Assembly: GCA_947503965.1 (NCBI GenBank)
Contig: CANNFU010000001.1
Location: 434,001 to 498,000 of the forward strand
Origin: an uncultured Paracoccaceae bacterium
GTDB taxonomy: Bacteria > Pseudomonadota > Alphaproteobacteria > Rhodobacterales > Rhodobacteraceae
DNA length: 64,000 nt
Reading direction: 5' to 3'
Shown: positions 53,801 to 62,617 of the stretch, one piece after another
Layout of the letters: each line of letters starts with the position of its first letter
Numbering within the stretch: position 1 is the first letter of the stretch
Made by a program: the position numbers and the translations under genes
Notes under the pieces: model-generated
The model's database searches: none
Told to the model about the DNA's origin: nothing
Seen by the model: only the letters and a program-made list of their open reading frames with translations

Positions 53801-54168
53801 TCATCGACAACTTTCGCAACGGCCTTTTGATACGCGGTAATGATGCCGCGCATATCCTCGGCATCCATGCGCATTACCATTTCGGTCGAACCGACAAGAT
53901 CGACAAACATAACCGTCAGATGTCGGCGTTCTGCTTGTGCCGGGGCAAGTGCGATGGAGTTCGCAGAACCGGAATACTGGGGCGAGACATTCGGCATCCG
54001 CGACAGTGCTGACCATATCTTGCGCCGTGGGCCCAATGGAAGGCCCATCTCTTTCAGATCATCTTCGCGTAATTCAGGCAGTGTCTGAAAATCAACTTCG
54101 GCCTCGTCAAAGGCGGCCTGATACTTGCTCAGACCAAGACCATCCAGCCAAGAGCCGATGTCTGACAT
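50833..54168 (-). CDS. SAM-domain class III nucleotide cyclase with AAA/STAND and TPR regions
   Basis: 1111 residues from ATG 54168 (a TTG nine bases earlier is also open). Domains in order: SAM (about 3-60; WLDGLGLSKYQAAFDEAEVD), class III adenylate/guanylate cyclase (about 85-260) with metal Asp in FVDLVGSTEM and in LGDGMLCYFG and the transition-state segment GETPNLAARLQ, an ATPase with Walker A VSGEAGIGKSRI and Walker B LLLIFEDLHWID, and C-terminal TPR-like helices (from about 650). The metal residues are kept, so it should make cAMP or cGMP. It sits just upstream of the alg regulator on the same strand, inviting a link to polymer control. Confidence 0.88.
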   Translation of the reverse strand: MSDIGSWLDGLGLSKYQAAFDEAEVDFQTLPELREDDLKEMGLPLGPRRKIWSALSRMPNVSPQYSGSANSIALAPAQAERRHLTVMFVDLVGSTEMVMRMDAEDMRGIITAYQKAVAKVVDDFNGFVATLLGDGMLCYFGWPHANEDDTDRAVRAGLAIIAATQQITTPDGTALASRVGVASGIVVVGDLTGGTARQEAAVIGETPNLAARLQGLAKPNQLVVPAEVLPLLGSNFALTELGPQKLKGVARLIEAFVVEGETFVESRFSARRSGKIMPIVGRNREIDIVIDRWADALAGRGQMVLVSGEAGIGKSRIVKSIVDVAALNNHTRAFYQCSPYHADSAFYPFIQQISHVAGIVAEDTAEMRLDKIEAMTNGDTVLAAPIALLLGLDGLGRYAVSELSPTEHRALMMKTLVKVVQNQAKEKPLLLIFEDLHWIDPTSLEVLELILAASGDARVMILATCRPSFILDFPKEKTITHLKLGRLGREEIYAMVDKLTFGKSFPDEILQIIAQRTDGVPLFVEELTKTILESDVLSEDEERYVLNGALGDIAIPATLHDSLTERLDRLSGTKEIAQIASCIGREFSYRLLEMVCDWPQEALDHALEQLIAAELVQRHGTSHEATFLFKHALVRDAAYESLLKEVRRKYHRKILDALETDPATAPELLAAHAEAAQLTEQAITLWEAAGNAAISRPAYKEGEAHLRRAIALNAPLVAANDQDAVMRAIALKVQLFVALAPGKGLWADEALATLEEALTLAKRVDDNPLQGDIIYGLLLSTYFRGSLQTSMARADELIALAQSSGDVAQALVAKRLAGIVRLKMGRFEEAQSYLDEAEALCETAAKENLAARFGHDPVIGVQIYQAFSAIFQGRTRVFEEYREKAERRAKQLNHPNTDCTMHGLLVACAHLADDMTAERRHLTILKQLVEEHDVSASRMWNNASIALLQMADGDPDGLAAYQDADARMIEANIRLLVPGNRVVAARRALALGRFDEARTFMQSAGALMNETGEKSWLPDIYRLRATFARELGDDEAVEKNLKKAIALSQDSGGVLWELRASIDLARFYQETGRNDQVIGAIRPVFDKIGEGDCRLEMAAAKDLMLGFISAK

Positions 54169-54340
54169 GCCGCCCAATCCCCAATATCAATGCAACAAAA
54201 AACAGCAGAACCACCCTAGCCGGGCAGCCCCTTGTTACCACGGTTTTGGCAATGGTAGCCAGATTCTTTCGGAATCGAAATCCGGTTGCTCAGTATCGTC
54301 GCGAAATTGATACAGGATCACGCTCATCGCTTTACGATGC

Positions 54341-54378
54341 ACAAAAAATGATGGGCCAGCATAGCTTGGCCCATCATT
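54341..54378 (-). terminator. Strong terminator of the Cys-repeat gene
   Basis: A 12-bp stem (AATGATGGGCCA with TGGCCCATCATT, 8-base loop) followed on the minus strand by TTTTTT. It begins 26 bases beyond the stop of the 54405-54926 gene and separates it from the cyclase gene. Confidence 0.88.
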
Positions 54379-54404
54379 GACTGTTTCGCCGAGAGGCGCG
54401 TCAT

Positions 54405-54926
54405 TTATCCTGACTTGCTGCCATCATCATCTTTACCAGTGGTTGGCATCTGGCAGGCGCCGGGCATCTGGCATGCACTTGGCATTTGACAAGCCGCAGC
54501 GATCTGGCAGGCAGACACTGCAACCTGGCAAGCGGCCACCGGCAGCTGGCAGGCTGCTATCGTGTACTGGCAAGCCGCAGAAACCTGACATGCAGCAGGT
54601 GGTAGCTGGCAGGCACTCGGTGACTGACATGCAGGTGCCGCCTGGCAGGCTGTCGGGATCTGACAAGCAGGTGGCGCCTGGCATGCCGGGGCAGCCTGAC
54701 AAGCCAGCGGCATCTGACAAGCGGGAGCAATCTGGCAAGCGCCCGGGATCTGGCACGCCGCCGTTGTCGGCAACTGACAGGCAGGCGGCATTTGGCATGC
54801 ACCAAGCGCCGTTGCGACCCTGGTATAGGTCGCCATGTCCTCATCACTAATGTTAAGCGCCTTCTGCTTGTCTTCCAAATCAGCGACACGCATTTCAAGG
54901 CTTTTTTGCTTCTTACTGTCCGTCAT
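54405..54926 (-). CDS. Ala-Cys-Gln hexapeptide-repeat protein, unknown
   Basis: 173 residues from ATG 54926 (MTDSKKQKSLEMRVADLEDK). Residues 1-42 form a charged, helix-prone head ending NISDEDMATYTRVATALG. From residue 43 to about 160 there are some 19 copies of ACQ followed by three to five residues, mostly ACQxPx or ACQxAx with a six-residue period (ACQMPP, ACQIPG, ACQIAP, ACQAPP). The tail is TTGKDDDGSKSG. There is no signal peptide. Regular Cys spacing suggests a stacked coil, dense disulfides, metal binding, or a leader-plus-core peptide precursor; none can be chosen from sequence. It has its own terminator. Confidence 0.8.
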   Translation of the reverse strand: MTDSKKQKSLEMRVADLEDKQKALNISDEDMATYTRVATALGACQMPPACQLPTTAACQIPGACQIAPACQMPLACQAAPACQAPPACQIPTACQAAPACQSPSACQLPPAACQVSAACQYTIAACQLPVAACQVAVSACQIAAACQMPSACQMPGACQMPTTGKDDDGSKSG

Positions 54927-55104
54927 AACACTTCCTAAAATAATGAATGCACTCACAACCGTGACACGAACCTGCTGTTGGGTCAAACATGCATTTTTGC
55001 AATGATATGAATGTTGTACGACATCCACATATCTTCAACTGCTGGGTAGCTGACCTGCCAAAGGAAAATCAAACCAAAATCGTCAGATGCGCACGCAACT
55101 AGCT

Positions 55105-55290
55105 TCAATGCGCGCGAAAGACGGGCGATATGCTGTCGGAAATCGGTTTGGTCAGATACTGCACAAACGTACGTTCCGCCGACTGGATAATGACTTCGGC
55201 CGGCACGCTGTGAGTGGGCGTCCAGCCGGGCATATGCCCTTATTTCATCCAGATGCGGATCGCTGACCGAAATGACAAAATAGCGCGGTT
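55105..55290 (-). pseudogene. C-terminal relic of a type I secretion HlyD-family fusion protein
   Basis: The minus-strand frame 55105-55233 reads SVPAEVIIQSAERTFVQYLT then KPISDSISPVFRAH and stop, the typical end of HlyD-type membrane fusion proteins (PAEV-I-T-ERT--YL-KP). Upstream, a different frame carries RYFVISVSDPHLDEIRAYAR, which would precede it in an intact gene, so there is at least one frameshift plus loss of the first 350 or so residues. No ABC exporter is nearby. Confidence 0.65.
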
Positions 55291-55332
55291 GAGGTGACGG
55301 CGGCCGAAGGGATCAACTGCGCAATCTGGGGA

Positions 55333-55520
55333 TCATGAAAGGCTACGGCCTGGATTTGCGATGCGTGTTACAGAAAGAATACCTGAGGCTAAATCTCCAC
55401 CAAGCGCCTCGATGCGCACTGCGAAACCTGCGGATGTCGAAATCCGCCAGTTTCCTTCGTTCTCATAAGACACTCCAATATCCGCCGGCGCCAAGAACGA
55501 CGGAAATACCTCTCGGGCCC
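55333..55520 (-). pseudogene. Possible gene relic, unknown
   Basis: A minus-strand frame without an ATG reads ADIGVSYENEGNWRISTSAG, then FAVRIEALGGDLASGILSV and TRIANPGRSLS to a TGA at 55333. The composition is protein-like, but nothing was recognised and the 5' end is closed by TAA near 55521. It probably belongs to the same decayed locus as the HlyD relic. It also spans the likely promoter area of the divergent YHYH gene. Confidence 0.35.
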
Positions 55521-55553
55521 GTTAAACATTTATCCAAGCACCCGGAGGCTATC

Positions 55554-56315
55554 ATGAAGACACTCGGCACAACACTCGCTCTCACGCTTTTAACCGCCGC
55601 TGCGGTTCAGGCGCATGTGACGATAACCGTAGATGGGGATCAGCGCTGTATCACATCCGATGGTGTACCCGATCACGAAACTGGACCATGGCGCGAAGGG
55701 GCCACCGTGCAAGAACAGGACCATCGCTTTTGCATGGATGCGACGCCAGAACTGACGGGCACAATCATCCGGCGTGTTCGCATTTCGGGCATTACCGTGA
55801 CCGGAATTCCCCTACGTCCCGGCACCGCCGAATACTATGATCCCTCTACTGATCGCGGCTATTCGCGTGATCCCTCTTCGGGATGGAATGTGGAAGGCAT
55901 CGGCGGGCTCATCATGGACGCACAGAATGCGCATGTGGATGGTGACGGGATGTATCACTATCATGGCATCCCCTCCGTGGTAACAGGCGCGCTTGAAGGC
56001 ACGCTGTTTGGCTATGCTGCGGACGGGTTCGAAATCCACTACATGGGTGATCAAGCGCGATCGTCATGGCAGTTGAAAAGTGGGCAGCGCACATCCGGTC
56101 CAGGTGGCGCGCATGATGGTACCTATGTGCAGGACTATGAATTTGTTGCAGGCTCCGGTGACTTGGATGAATGCAACGGGGGCGTCCTTGATGGGCAGTA
56201 TGTCTATTTCGCAACCGATGCCTACCCGTTCTTCCCACGCTGTTTCAAAGGAACGGTCTCGGACGATTTCGTCGGTGGGCGCGGCGATCGCCCCCCGCCG
56301 GGTGGCAACAACTGA
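55554..56315 (+). CDS. YHYH-domain secreted protein
   Basis: 253 residues from ATG 55554 (CGGAGG upstream). Signal peptide (LALTLLTAAAVQA-H), then the YHYH core: GIGGLIMDAQNAHVDGDGMYHYHGIPSV region with the eponymous motif MYHYHGIP, LFGYAADGFEIHYM, LDECNGGVLDGQYVYFAT and YPFFPRCFKG. The family is defined by this motif, probably metal-binding, with unknown role. Four to five cysteines are likely paired in the periplasm. Confidence 0.87.
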   Translation: MKTLGTTLALTLLTAAAVQAHVTITVDGDQRCITSDGVPDHETGPWREGATVQEQDHRFCMDATPELTGTIIRRVRISGITVTGIPLRPGTAEYYDPSTDRGYSRDPSSGWNVEGIGGLIMDAQNAHVDGDGMYHYHGIPSVVTGALEGTLFGYAADGFEIHYMGDQARSSWQLKSGQRTSGPGGAHDGTYVQDYEFVAGSGDLDECNGGVLDGQYVYFATDAYPFFPRCFKGTVSDDFVGGRGDRPPPGGNN

Positions 56316-56427
56316 AAGAAGGGGTCATTTGAAACCTCATCGTGAATACATGGTTGGTTTCACTTTTCCGGACACAGTCATTGGCTCCCAATCATTTCAA
56401 TGATCGTTGACCACAAGAGAGACGGTG

Positions 56428-57951
56428 TCAAACCGTCTCTCCGGCATCCAACCGGTTGAGAAATGCGGTGGCCTCCGTCAAGACGACGTCCCGCCGGTTC
56501 TCATCCATCCTGTCCCAGACCCGGTACATATTGCCCATCCGCGGATTGTTCGAAAACCGGTCCCGGTGCCGGTCAAGGAAATGCCAGTAAAGCAGGTTGA
56601 ACGGACAGGCCCCCTCGCCCGTCTTCTCCTTGACCTTGTAATGACAGGCCCCGCAATAATCCGACATCTTGTGGATGTAGTTGCCCGACGAGATATAGGG
56701 TTTTGACGCGATGATCCCGTCATCGGCGAATTGCGACATCCCGATCACGTTGGGCGCCTCGACCCATTCATAGGCGTCGGCATAAACGGCCAGATACCAT
56801 TCATGGACCTCGCGCGGATCAATCCCCGCCAGCAGGGCAAAATTGCCTGTCACCATCAGGCGCTGGATGTGGTGGGCATAGGCCTCGTCCCGCGTCTGGG
56901 CCACGGATTTGGCAACGCAGTTCATCTTTGTCTCGCCACCCCAATACATCGCTGGCAGCTTGCGATCATGGCCCAGCGCATTACGGGTCACGTAATCCGG
57001 CCCTTCGCGGAAATAGATGCCGCGCACATATTCGCGCCAGCCGATGATCTGGCGGATGAACCCTTCGACGGCGTTCAGGGGCGCATCGCCATCGCGATAG
57101 GCCTGTTCGGCCTTCTGGCAAACCTCCAGCGGGTCCAACAACCCGGCATTGATGTAAAGCCCGATGATTGCGTGATAGAGGAAGCGGTTGTCATTCAGCA
57201 TCGCATCCTGAAAATCACCGAATTTGGGCAGGCCGCCCTTGATCCAATGCGCCAGATGCTGCCGCGCCTGCCTAGTATCGGTGGCAAACCAGAACGGGCG
57301 CAGGGTGCCGAAATTGTCGGCAAAGCGGTCTTCGACCAGATCCAGCACTTCTTTCACAACATCATCCGGCGTGAACTGCATCGGGCCGCCATAATCCACC
57401 TGATCCGGGGCGGGTTTGCGGTTGTCGTGGTCATAGTTCCACTTGCCCCCTTCCGGGTCGTCGCCATTCATCAAAAGACCCGTCTTACGGCGCATATCAC
57501 GATAGAAATATTCCATCCGCAGCGCCTTGCGCCCGTCGGCCCAGTCATCGAAGTCCTGATGCGACGCGATGAACCGGTCATCGGGCAATTGATGCGTCTT
57601 CAGCGGCATGTCACCCAGCGCCTCGATCAGCCGCCATTCGCCCGGTTCTGTATAGACGACACCGGCGGCATCGTATTCCGACGCACGGCGGATCAACTCG
57701 CCAGTGATCGATCCGCAATTGTCGGGATCATCCAGCTTGGTATAAGCGACCTGCCAGCCATCATCGCGCAGCTTGGCGGCGAATTTGCGCATGGCGGCAA
57801 ACAGAAACGCGATCTTCTTGGGGTGATGGGGCACATATTCCGCCTCATCCGCGACCTCTGCCATGACGACCACATCACTGTTCTTGTCGCATTTGCACAA
57901 GGCACTGAGGTTTGGCGACAGTTGATCACCCAGAACAAGAACCAGCCTCAC
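56428..57951 (-). CDS. FeS-containing cryptochrome/photolyase (PhrB/CryB type)
   Basis: 507 residues. N-terminal MRLVLVLGDQLSPNLSALCK and HHPKKIAFLFAAMRKFA are typical of the FeS-BCP group; the FAD-binding part shows EGFIRQIIGWREYVRGIYFR, HHIQRLMVTGNFALLAGIDP and SNYIHKMSDYCGACHYKVKE split over family motifs. Cys residues for the 4Fe-4S cluster are in MNCVAK, DYCGACHY and GACPFN. These enzymes repair (6-4) photoproducts or act as blue-light receptors. It overlaps the SDR gene by ATGA. Confidence 0.92.
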   Translation of the reverse strand: MRLVLVLGDQLSPNLSALCKCDKNSDVVVMAEVADEAEYVPHHPKKIAFLFAAMRKFAAKLRDDGWQVAYTKLDDPDNCGSITGELIRRASEYDAAGVVYTEPGEWRLIEALGDMPLKTHQLPDDRFIASHQDFDDWADGRKALRMEYFYRDMRRKTGLLMNGDDPEGGKWNYDHDNRKPAPDQVDYGGPMQFTPDDVVKEVLDLVEDRFADNFGTLRPFWFATDTRQARQHLAHWIKGGLPKFGDFQDAMLNDNRFLYHAIIGLYINAGLLDPLEVCQKAEQAYRDGDAPLNAVEGFIRQIIGWREYVRGIYFREGPDYVTRNALGHDRKLPAMYWGGETKMNCVAKSVAQTRDEAYAHHIQRLMVTGNFALLAGIDPREVHEWYLAVYADAYEWVEAPNVIGMSQFADDGIIASKPYISSGNYIHKMSDYCGACHYKVKEKTGEGACPFNLLYWHFLDRHRDRFSNNPRMGNMYRVWDRMDENRRDVVLTEATAFLNRLDAGETV

Positions 57952-58610
57952 CAGACAATCTCCTTGCCCGCGTAGTCGTAAAACCCGCCGCTCTGCTCCG
58001 GCGTCAGCCCCTCAATCACACCCAGCAGATTGCGCGCCGCCTCTGTGGCAGGCACTGTCTTGTGGCGCCCTGCGTAATCAGACGTGAACGACGTCGCCAC
58101 TGTTCCAGGATGCAACGCCACGCAGATCGACTGCTTGTGCGACCGGCCCAGCTCAATCGCCGCCCCGTGCACAATCTGGTTCAGCGCCGCCTTGGACGCG
58201 CGATAGGAATACCAGCCGCCGATCTGATTATCGCCAATCGACCCCACACGGGCAGACAATGTCGCCACCACCCCGCGCCTGTCCTTGGGCAACAGCCGGG
58301 CCGCATGGCGCAGGATCAACGCCGGACCAATCGTATTCACCGCAAAGACGCGGGCCATCGTCTCGGCATCCACCGCGCCCAAGGCCTTTTCAGGCGCACC
58401 GCCAACCGGGGCCAGAATACCCACCGCCACAAAGATCAGATCGAACGGTCCCGCGATCGCATCCAGACAGCGATCGACCGTCTCGGCGCGGCCTACATCA
58501 AACCCGTCAACAGACCGCGACAGGCCCGTCACGTCCCAGCCATCCGACTGCAGCTGTTCGCAAACAGCCGACCCAATTCCACCACTGGCCCCGATCACCA
58601 ATGCCCGCAT
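57948..58610 (-). CDS. Short-chain dehydrogenase/reductase
   Basis: 220 residues from ATG 58610 (GAGAGGTG upstream). NAD(P) motif VIGASGGIGSAVCEQL, VAVGILAPVG in place of NNAG, catalytic Ser in TLSARVGSIGDN and the Tyr/Lys pair in GGWYSYRASKAALNQ. Resembles the CsgA-like SDRs often placed beside photolyases in this family of bacteria. It is first in the two-gene unit with the photolyase. The substrate is unknown. Confidence 0.88.
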   Translation of the reverse strand: MRALVIGASGGIGSAVCEQLQSDGWDVTGLSRSVDGFDVGRAETVDRCLDAIAGPFDLIFVAVGILAPVGGAPEKALGAVDAETMARVFAVNTIGPALILRHAARLLPKDRRGVVATLSARVGSIGDNQIGGWYSYRASKAALNQIVHGAAIELGRSHKQSICVALHPGTVATSFTSDYAGRHKTVPATEAARNLLGVIEGLTPEQSGGFYDYAGKEIVW

Positions 58611-58675
58611 AAACACCTCTCCCCTTTGACTTGGCACGACTTAGCGCCACCTCTTTGATGAACAAGGAGAGCCTG

Positions 58676-59437
58676 ATGCGTACCGTCCTGACCTGTCTTT
58701 GCCTGACCGCCACACCACTGGCGGCGCTCGACCTCACCTACCAGACCAGCTATGATCTGAACCGCCCCGCCAGCATTGATTACGACCCGACCTTCTGCGG
58801 GCTCTGGATCGCGAATGAAGGGCCAGAGGTGATATTGGTCACGCTTCAAGGCGACGAACTCCGCCGCATCTCCAGCGATCTGACCCGGATCAAGGCCATC
58901 ACCATCGAGGGCGATCACCTGCTTGTCGGCGACGGGTTCGGTGCCATGCAACGGATCACCAAAGACGGCGCACCGCTCGCCCCGCCCTTCCAACTGGGCA
59001 TGAACTGGGCCGATACCGAAGGACTGACCGTCACCAGCGACGGCACCATCATCATGGTCGAGGATGACCCCGAACGGATGACCTGGCTGAACCCCGATGG
59101 CACAGTACAGCGCCAGATCAATACGCTGAACCTTGATCCTCCCCTGACCGAGGCACAGGGGATCGCCTATGACCCACGCACCGGATACCTGCTGATCGTA
59201 GATGACTGGGAAGGGACCAATAGCCTGTATGAATTCGACAGCGACGGCACCTTGCTCGGCACAACGTCGCTCCTCCCCTATGGCCAAGATCCTGAAGGGA
59301 TTGCGCTGCGCCCCGGCTCGAACGAGCTTTTCATCGCCTTTGACGGCGGCGCCAGCATCGCATCATTCACTTACAACCCGACACTGCCGGCAGGTGCAGA
59401 GCCTCTCCCGCCGGGACCGGATTGCCTGATGTTCTAG
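58676..59437 (+). CDS. Secreted beta-propeller (SdiA-regulated/esterase-like) protein
   Basis: 253 residues from ATG 58676 (AAGGAG upstream). Signal peptide (VLTCLCLTATPLAA-L), followed by repeated blade sequences: YDPTFCGLWIANEGPEVI, DTEGLTVTSDGTIIMVEDDPE, EAQGIAYDPRTGYLLIVDDWE and DPEGIALRPGSNELFIAFDGG. The DxEG and GI-YDP repeats fit a six-bladed propeller of the phytase/esterase-like or SdiA-regulated kind. Cys near both ends may pair. The role is unknown. Confidence 0.75.
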   Translation: MRTVLTCLCLTATPLAALDLTYQTSYDLNRPASIDYDPTFCGLWIANEGPEVILVTLQGDELRRISSDLTRIKAITIEGDHLLVGDGFGAMQRITKDGAPLAPPFQLGMNWADTEGLTVTSDGTIIMVEDDPERMTWLNPDGTVQRQINTLNLDPPLTEAQGIAYDPRTGYLLIVDDWEGTNSLYEFDSDGTLLGTTSLLPYGQDPEGIALRPGSNELFIAFDGGASIASFTYNPTLPAGAEPLPPGPDCLMF

Positions 59438-59545
59438 CCCGACAGAGGGTCGGGCGCGGTCGGTGCCGAGGTCACGAGCTGGAAAACAGCAGCCAACAAA
59501 TCATTCACTCTTCCACTCCCAAAAAACCATTGTATAGTCACGCCC

Positions 59546-59626
59546 ATGACGAACCGCGCACATATCCCAAGCACAGGCTCCAGCAGCCTGCTCCTGCGCG
59601 ACATCCTACTTCTTAGCAGCCTCTGA
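59546..59626 (+). CDS. leuL: leu leader peptide
   Basis: A 26-residue frame, MTNRAHIPSTGSSS then LLLRDILLLSSL, ends 72 bases before leuA. Seven of the last twelve codons are leucine (CTG CTC CTG, CTA CTT CTT and a final CTC), which is the hallmark of an attenuator leader that senses charged tRNA-Leu. Its stop lies inside the first strand of the hairpin described next. Confidence 0.8.
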   Translation: MTNRAHIPSTGSSSLLLRDILLLSSL

Positions 59627-59682
59627 GCGTGCCATTCGGCGCGACCGCTCAGAGGGGACCAGCGCCGGACTTTTGCTAAGAA
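59610..59682 (+). promoter_or_regulatory. leuA attenuator-type RNA structure
   Basis: Two nested stems: outer TTCTTAGCA (59610-59618) with TGCTAAGAA (59674-59682), and inner CCTCTGAGCG (59620-59629) with CGCTCAGAGG (59646-59655). Ribosome position on the leader's Leu codons would decide which stems form. A short T-run (TTTT at 59671) follows a GC-rich GCGCCGGAC. It is the expected layout for leucine-controlled transcription of leuA. Confidence 0.7.
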
Positions 59683-59698
59683 ACCAAGGAATAATCTA

Positions 59699-61255
59699 AT
59701 GACCAAGGATAAAGTCCTGATCTTCGACACCACCCTGCGCGACGGCGAACAGTCGCCGGGTGCGACTATGACCCATGACGAAAAGCTGGAGATCGCCGAG
59801 CTGCTGGACGAAATGGGCGTCGATATCATTGAGGCCGGTTTTCCCATCGCCTCCGAAGGCGATTTCAAGGCGGTCAGCGAAATTGCCGAACGCGCGAAAA
59901 ACGCCGTCATCTGCGGCCTCTCCCGCGCCAACTTCAAGGATATCGATCGCTGCTGGGAGGCCGTCAAACACGCCCGACAGCCACGCATCCACACCTTTAT
60001 CGGCACCTCACCCCTGCACCGGGCGATCCCGAACCTGACGCAGGATGAAATGGCAGACCGCATCCATGATTGCGTGACCCATGCCCGCAACCTCTGCGAC
60101 AACGTGCAGTGGTCGTCGATGGATGCCACCCGCACGGAAGAGGATTTCCTTTGCCGCACCGTCGAAATCGCGATCAAGGCGGGGGCGACGACCATCAACA
60201 TCCCCGATACCGTTGGCTATACCGCTCCGGTGGAAAGTGCCGACCTGATCCGCATGTTGATCGAAAAAGTGCCCGGCGCGGATGAAGTGGTGTTCGCCAC
60301 CCATTGCCATAACGATCTGGGCATGGCGACGGCGAACAGCCTTGCCGCTGTCGAAGGTGGCGCGCGTCAGATCGAATGCACGATCAACGGGCTGGGCGAA
60401 CGGGCCGGTAATACCGCTCTGGAAGAGGTCGTGATGGCGCTGAAGGTCCGCAGCGATATCATGCCCTATGACACGGGCATCGACACCCGCAAGATCATGA
60501 ATATCTCGCGCCGGGTCGCAACCGTGTCCGGTTTCCCTGTCCAGTTCAACAAGGCCATCGTGGGCAAGAACGCCTTTGCCCATGAAAGCGGCATTCATCA
60601 AGATGGGATGCTGAAGAACCGCGAAACCTTCGAGGTGATGAAGCCAGAAGATGTGGGCTTGTCGGGTACGTCCCTGCCTTTGGGCAAACATTCGGGGCGC
60701 GCCGCACTGCGGGCCAAACTGTCAGAACTGGGCTTCGATCTGGCCGACAATCAGCTCAACGATGTGTTCGTCCGTTTCAAGGATCTGGCCGACCGCAAAA
60801 AGGAGGTTTTTGACGACGACCTGATGGCGCTCGTCTACCAGAACGATAGCGGCAGCGACCGGCTGAAGTTGAAATCCCTTCGCGTTGTCTGCGGCACCGA
60901 TGGTCCGCAAAAGGCCGACATGGTGATGGAGGTTGATGGTGCGGACGTCGAAACATCAGCCACCGGCGACGGCCCGGTTGATGCGACATTCAATGCGGTC
61001 AAGGCGCTGTTCCCGCACGGCGCACGCCTGCAGCTTTATCAGGTCAGCGCCGTAACCGAAGGCACAGACGCACAGGCCACCGTCAGCGTGCGGATGGAAG
61101 AAGACGGGCGCATCGCCACCGGCCAATCCGCCGACACCGATACCGTTGTCGCCAGTGCGAAGGCTTACATCAACGCGCTCAACCGTCTGCTTGTCCGGCG
61201 CGAAAAATCCGCACCCGGATATGACGTCAAAGAGGTCAGCTACAAGGACGCCTGA
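59699..61255 (+). CDS. leuA: 2-isopropylmalate synthase
   Basis: 518 residues, start ATG 59699 with AAGGA nine bases upstream. First step of leucine synthesis: acetyl-CoA plus 2-ketoisovalerate. Catalytic-barrel motifs LIFDTTLRDGEQSPGATMT, HCHNDLGMATANSLAAVEGG and CTINGLGERAGNTALEEVVM; HESGIHQDGMLKN in the subdomain; a C-terminal regulatory region (DAQATVSVRMEEDGR) that gives leucine feedback. Full length, with its own terminator. Confidence 0.96.
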   Translation: MTKDKVLIFDTTLRDGEQSPGATMTHDEKLEIAELLDEMGVDIIEAGFPIASEGDFKAVSEIAERAKNAVICGLSRANFKDIDRCWEAVKHARQPRIHTFIGTSPLHRAIPNLTQDEMADRIHDCVTHARNLCDNVQWSSMDATRTEEDFLCRTVEIAIKAGATTINIPDTVGYTAPVESADLIRMLIEKVPGADEVVFATHCHNDLGMATANSLAAVEGGARQIECTINGLGERAGNTALEEVVMALKVRSDIMPYDTGIDTRKIMNISRRVATVSGFPVQFNKAIVGKNAFAHESGIHQDGMLKNRETFEVMKPEDVGLSGTSLPLGKHSGRAALRAKLSELGFDLADNQLNDVFVRFKDLADRKKEVFDDDLMALVYQNDSGSDRLKLKSLRVVCGTDGPQKADMVMEVDGADVETSATGDGPVDATFNAVKALFPHGARLQLYQVSAVTEGTDAQATVSVRMEEDGRIATGQSADTDTVVASAKAYINALNRLLVRREKSAPGYDVKEVSYKDA

Positions 61256-61283
61256 CGCACGCAGCGGCGACTCAAGACAGACA

Positions 61284-61313
61284 GGCGATCCGAACATTCG
61301 GATCGCCTTTTTT
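61284..61313 (+). terminator. Rho-independent terminator of leuA
   Basis: GGCGATCCGA pairs with TCGGATCGCC over a 4-base loop and is followed by TTTTTT, 28 bases beyond the leuA stop. Confidence 0.95.
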
Positions 61314-61423
61314 GGTGCACATCCAGATCACGACAGCGGATGATGGCTGAACTGCCACAGCAGATATGGTAAAATCATAACTTCAAACGGCATATTTCAC
61401 TAATCTGCCGTAATCTATGTTGA

Positions 61424-62599
<1,176 letters not shown>

Positions 62600-62617
62600 C
62601 CCGACCCGAGGAGCGAC

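Noticed and set aside
54405-54926. Cys-repeat region considered as a CRISPR-like or DNA-level tandem array
   Set aside because: The repeats are 18-21 bases with protein-frame constraint and no distinct spacers; they are coding repeats.
56731-57975. 414-codon plus-strand frame opposite the photolyase
   Set aside because: Exact mirror of a full-length photolyase with intact FeS cysteines; no start signal of its own.
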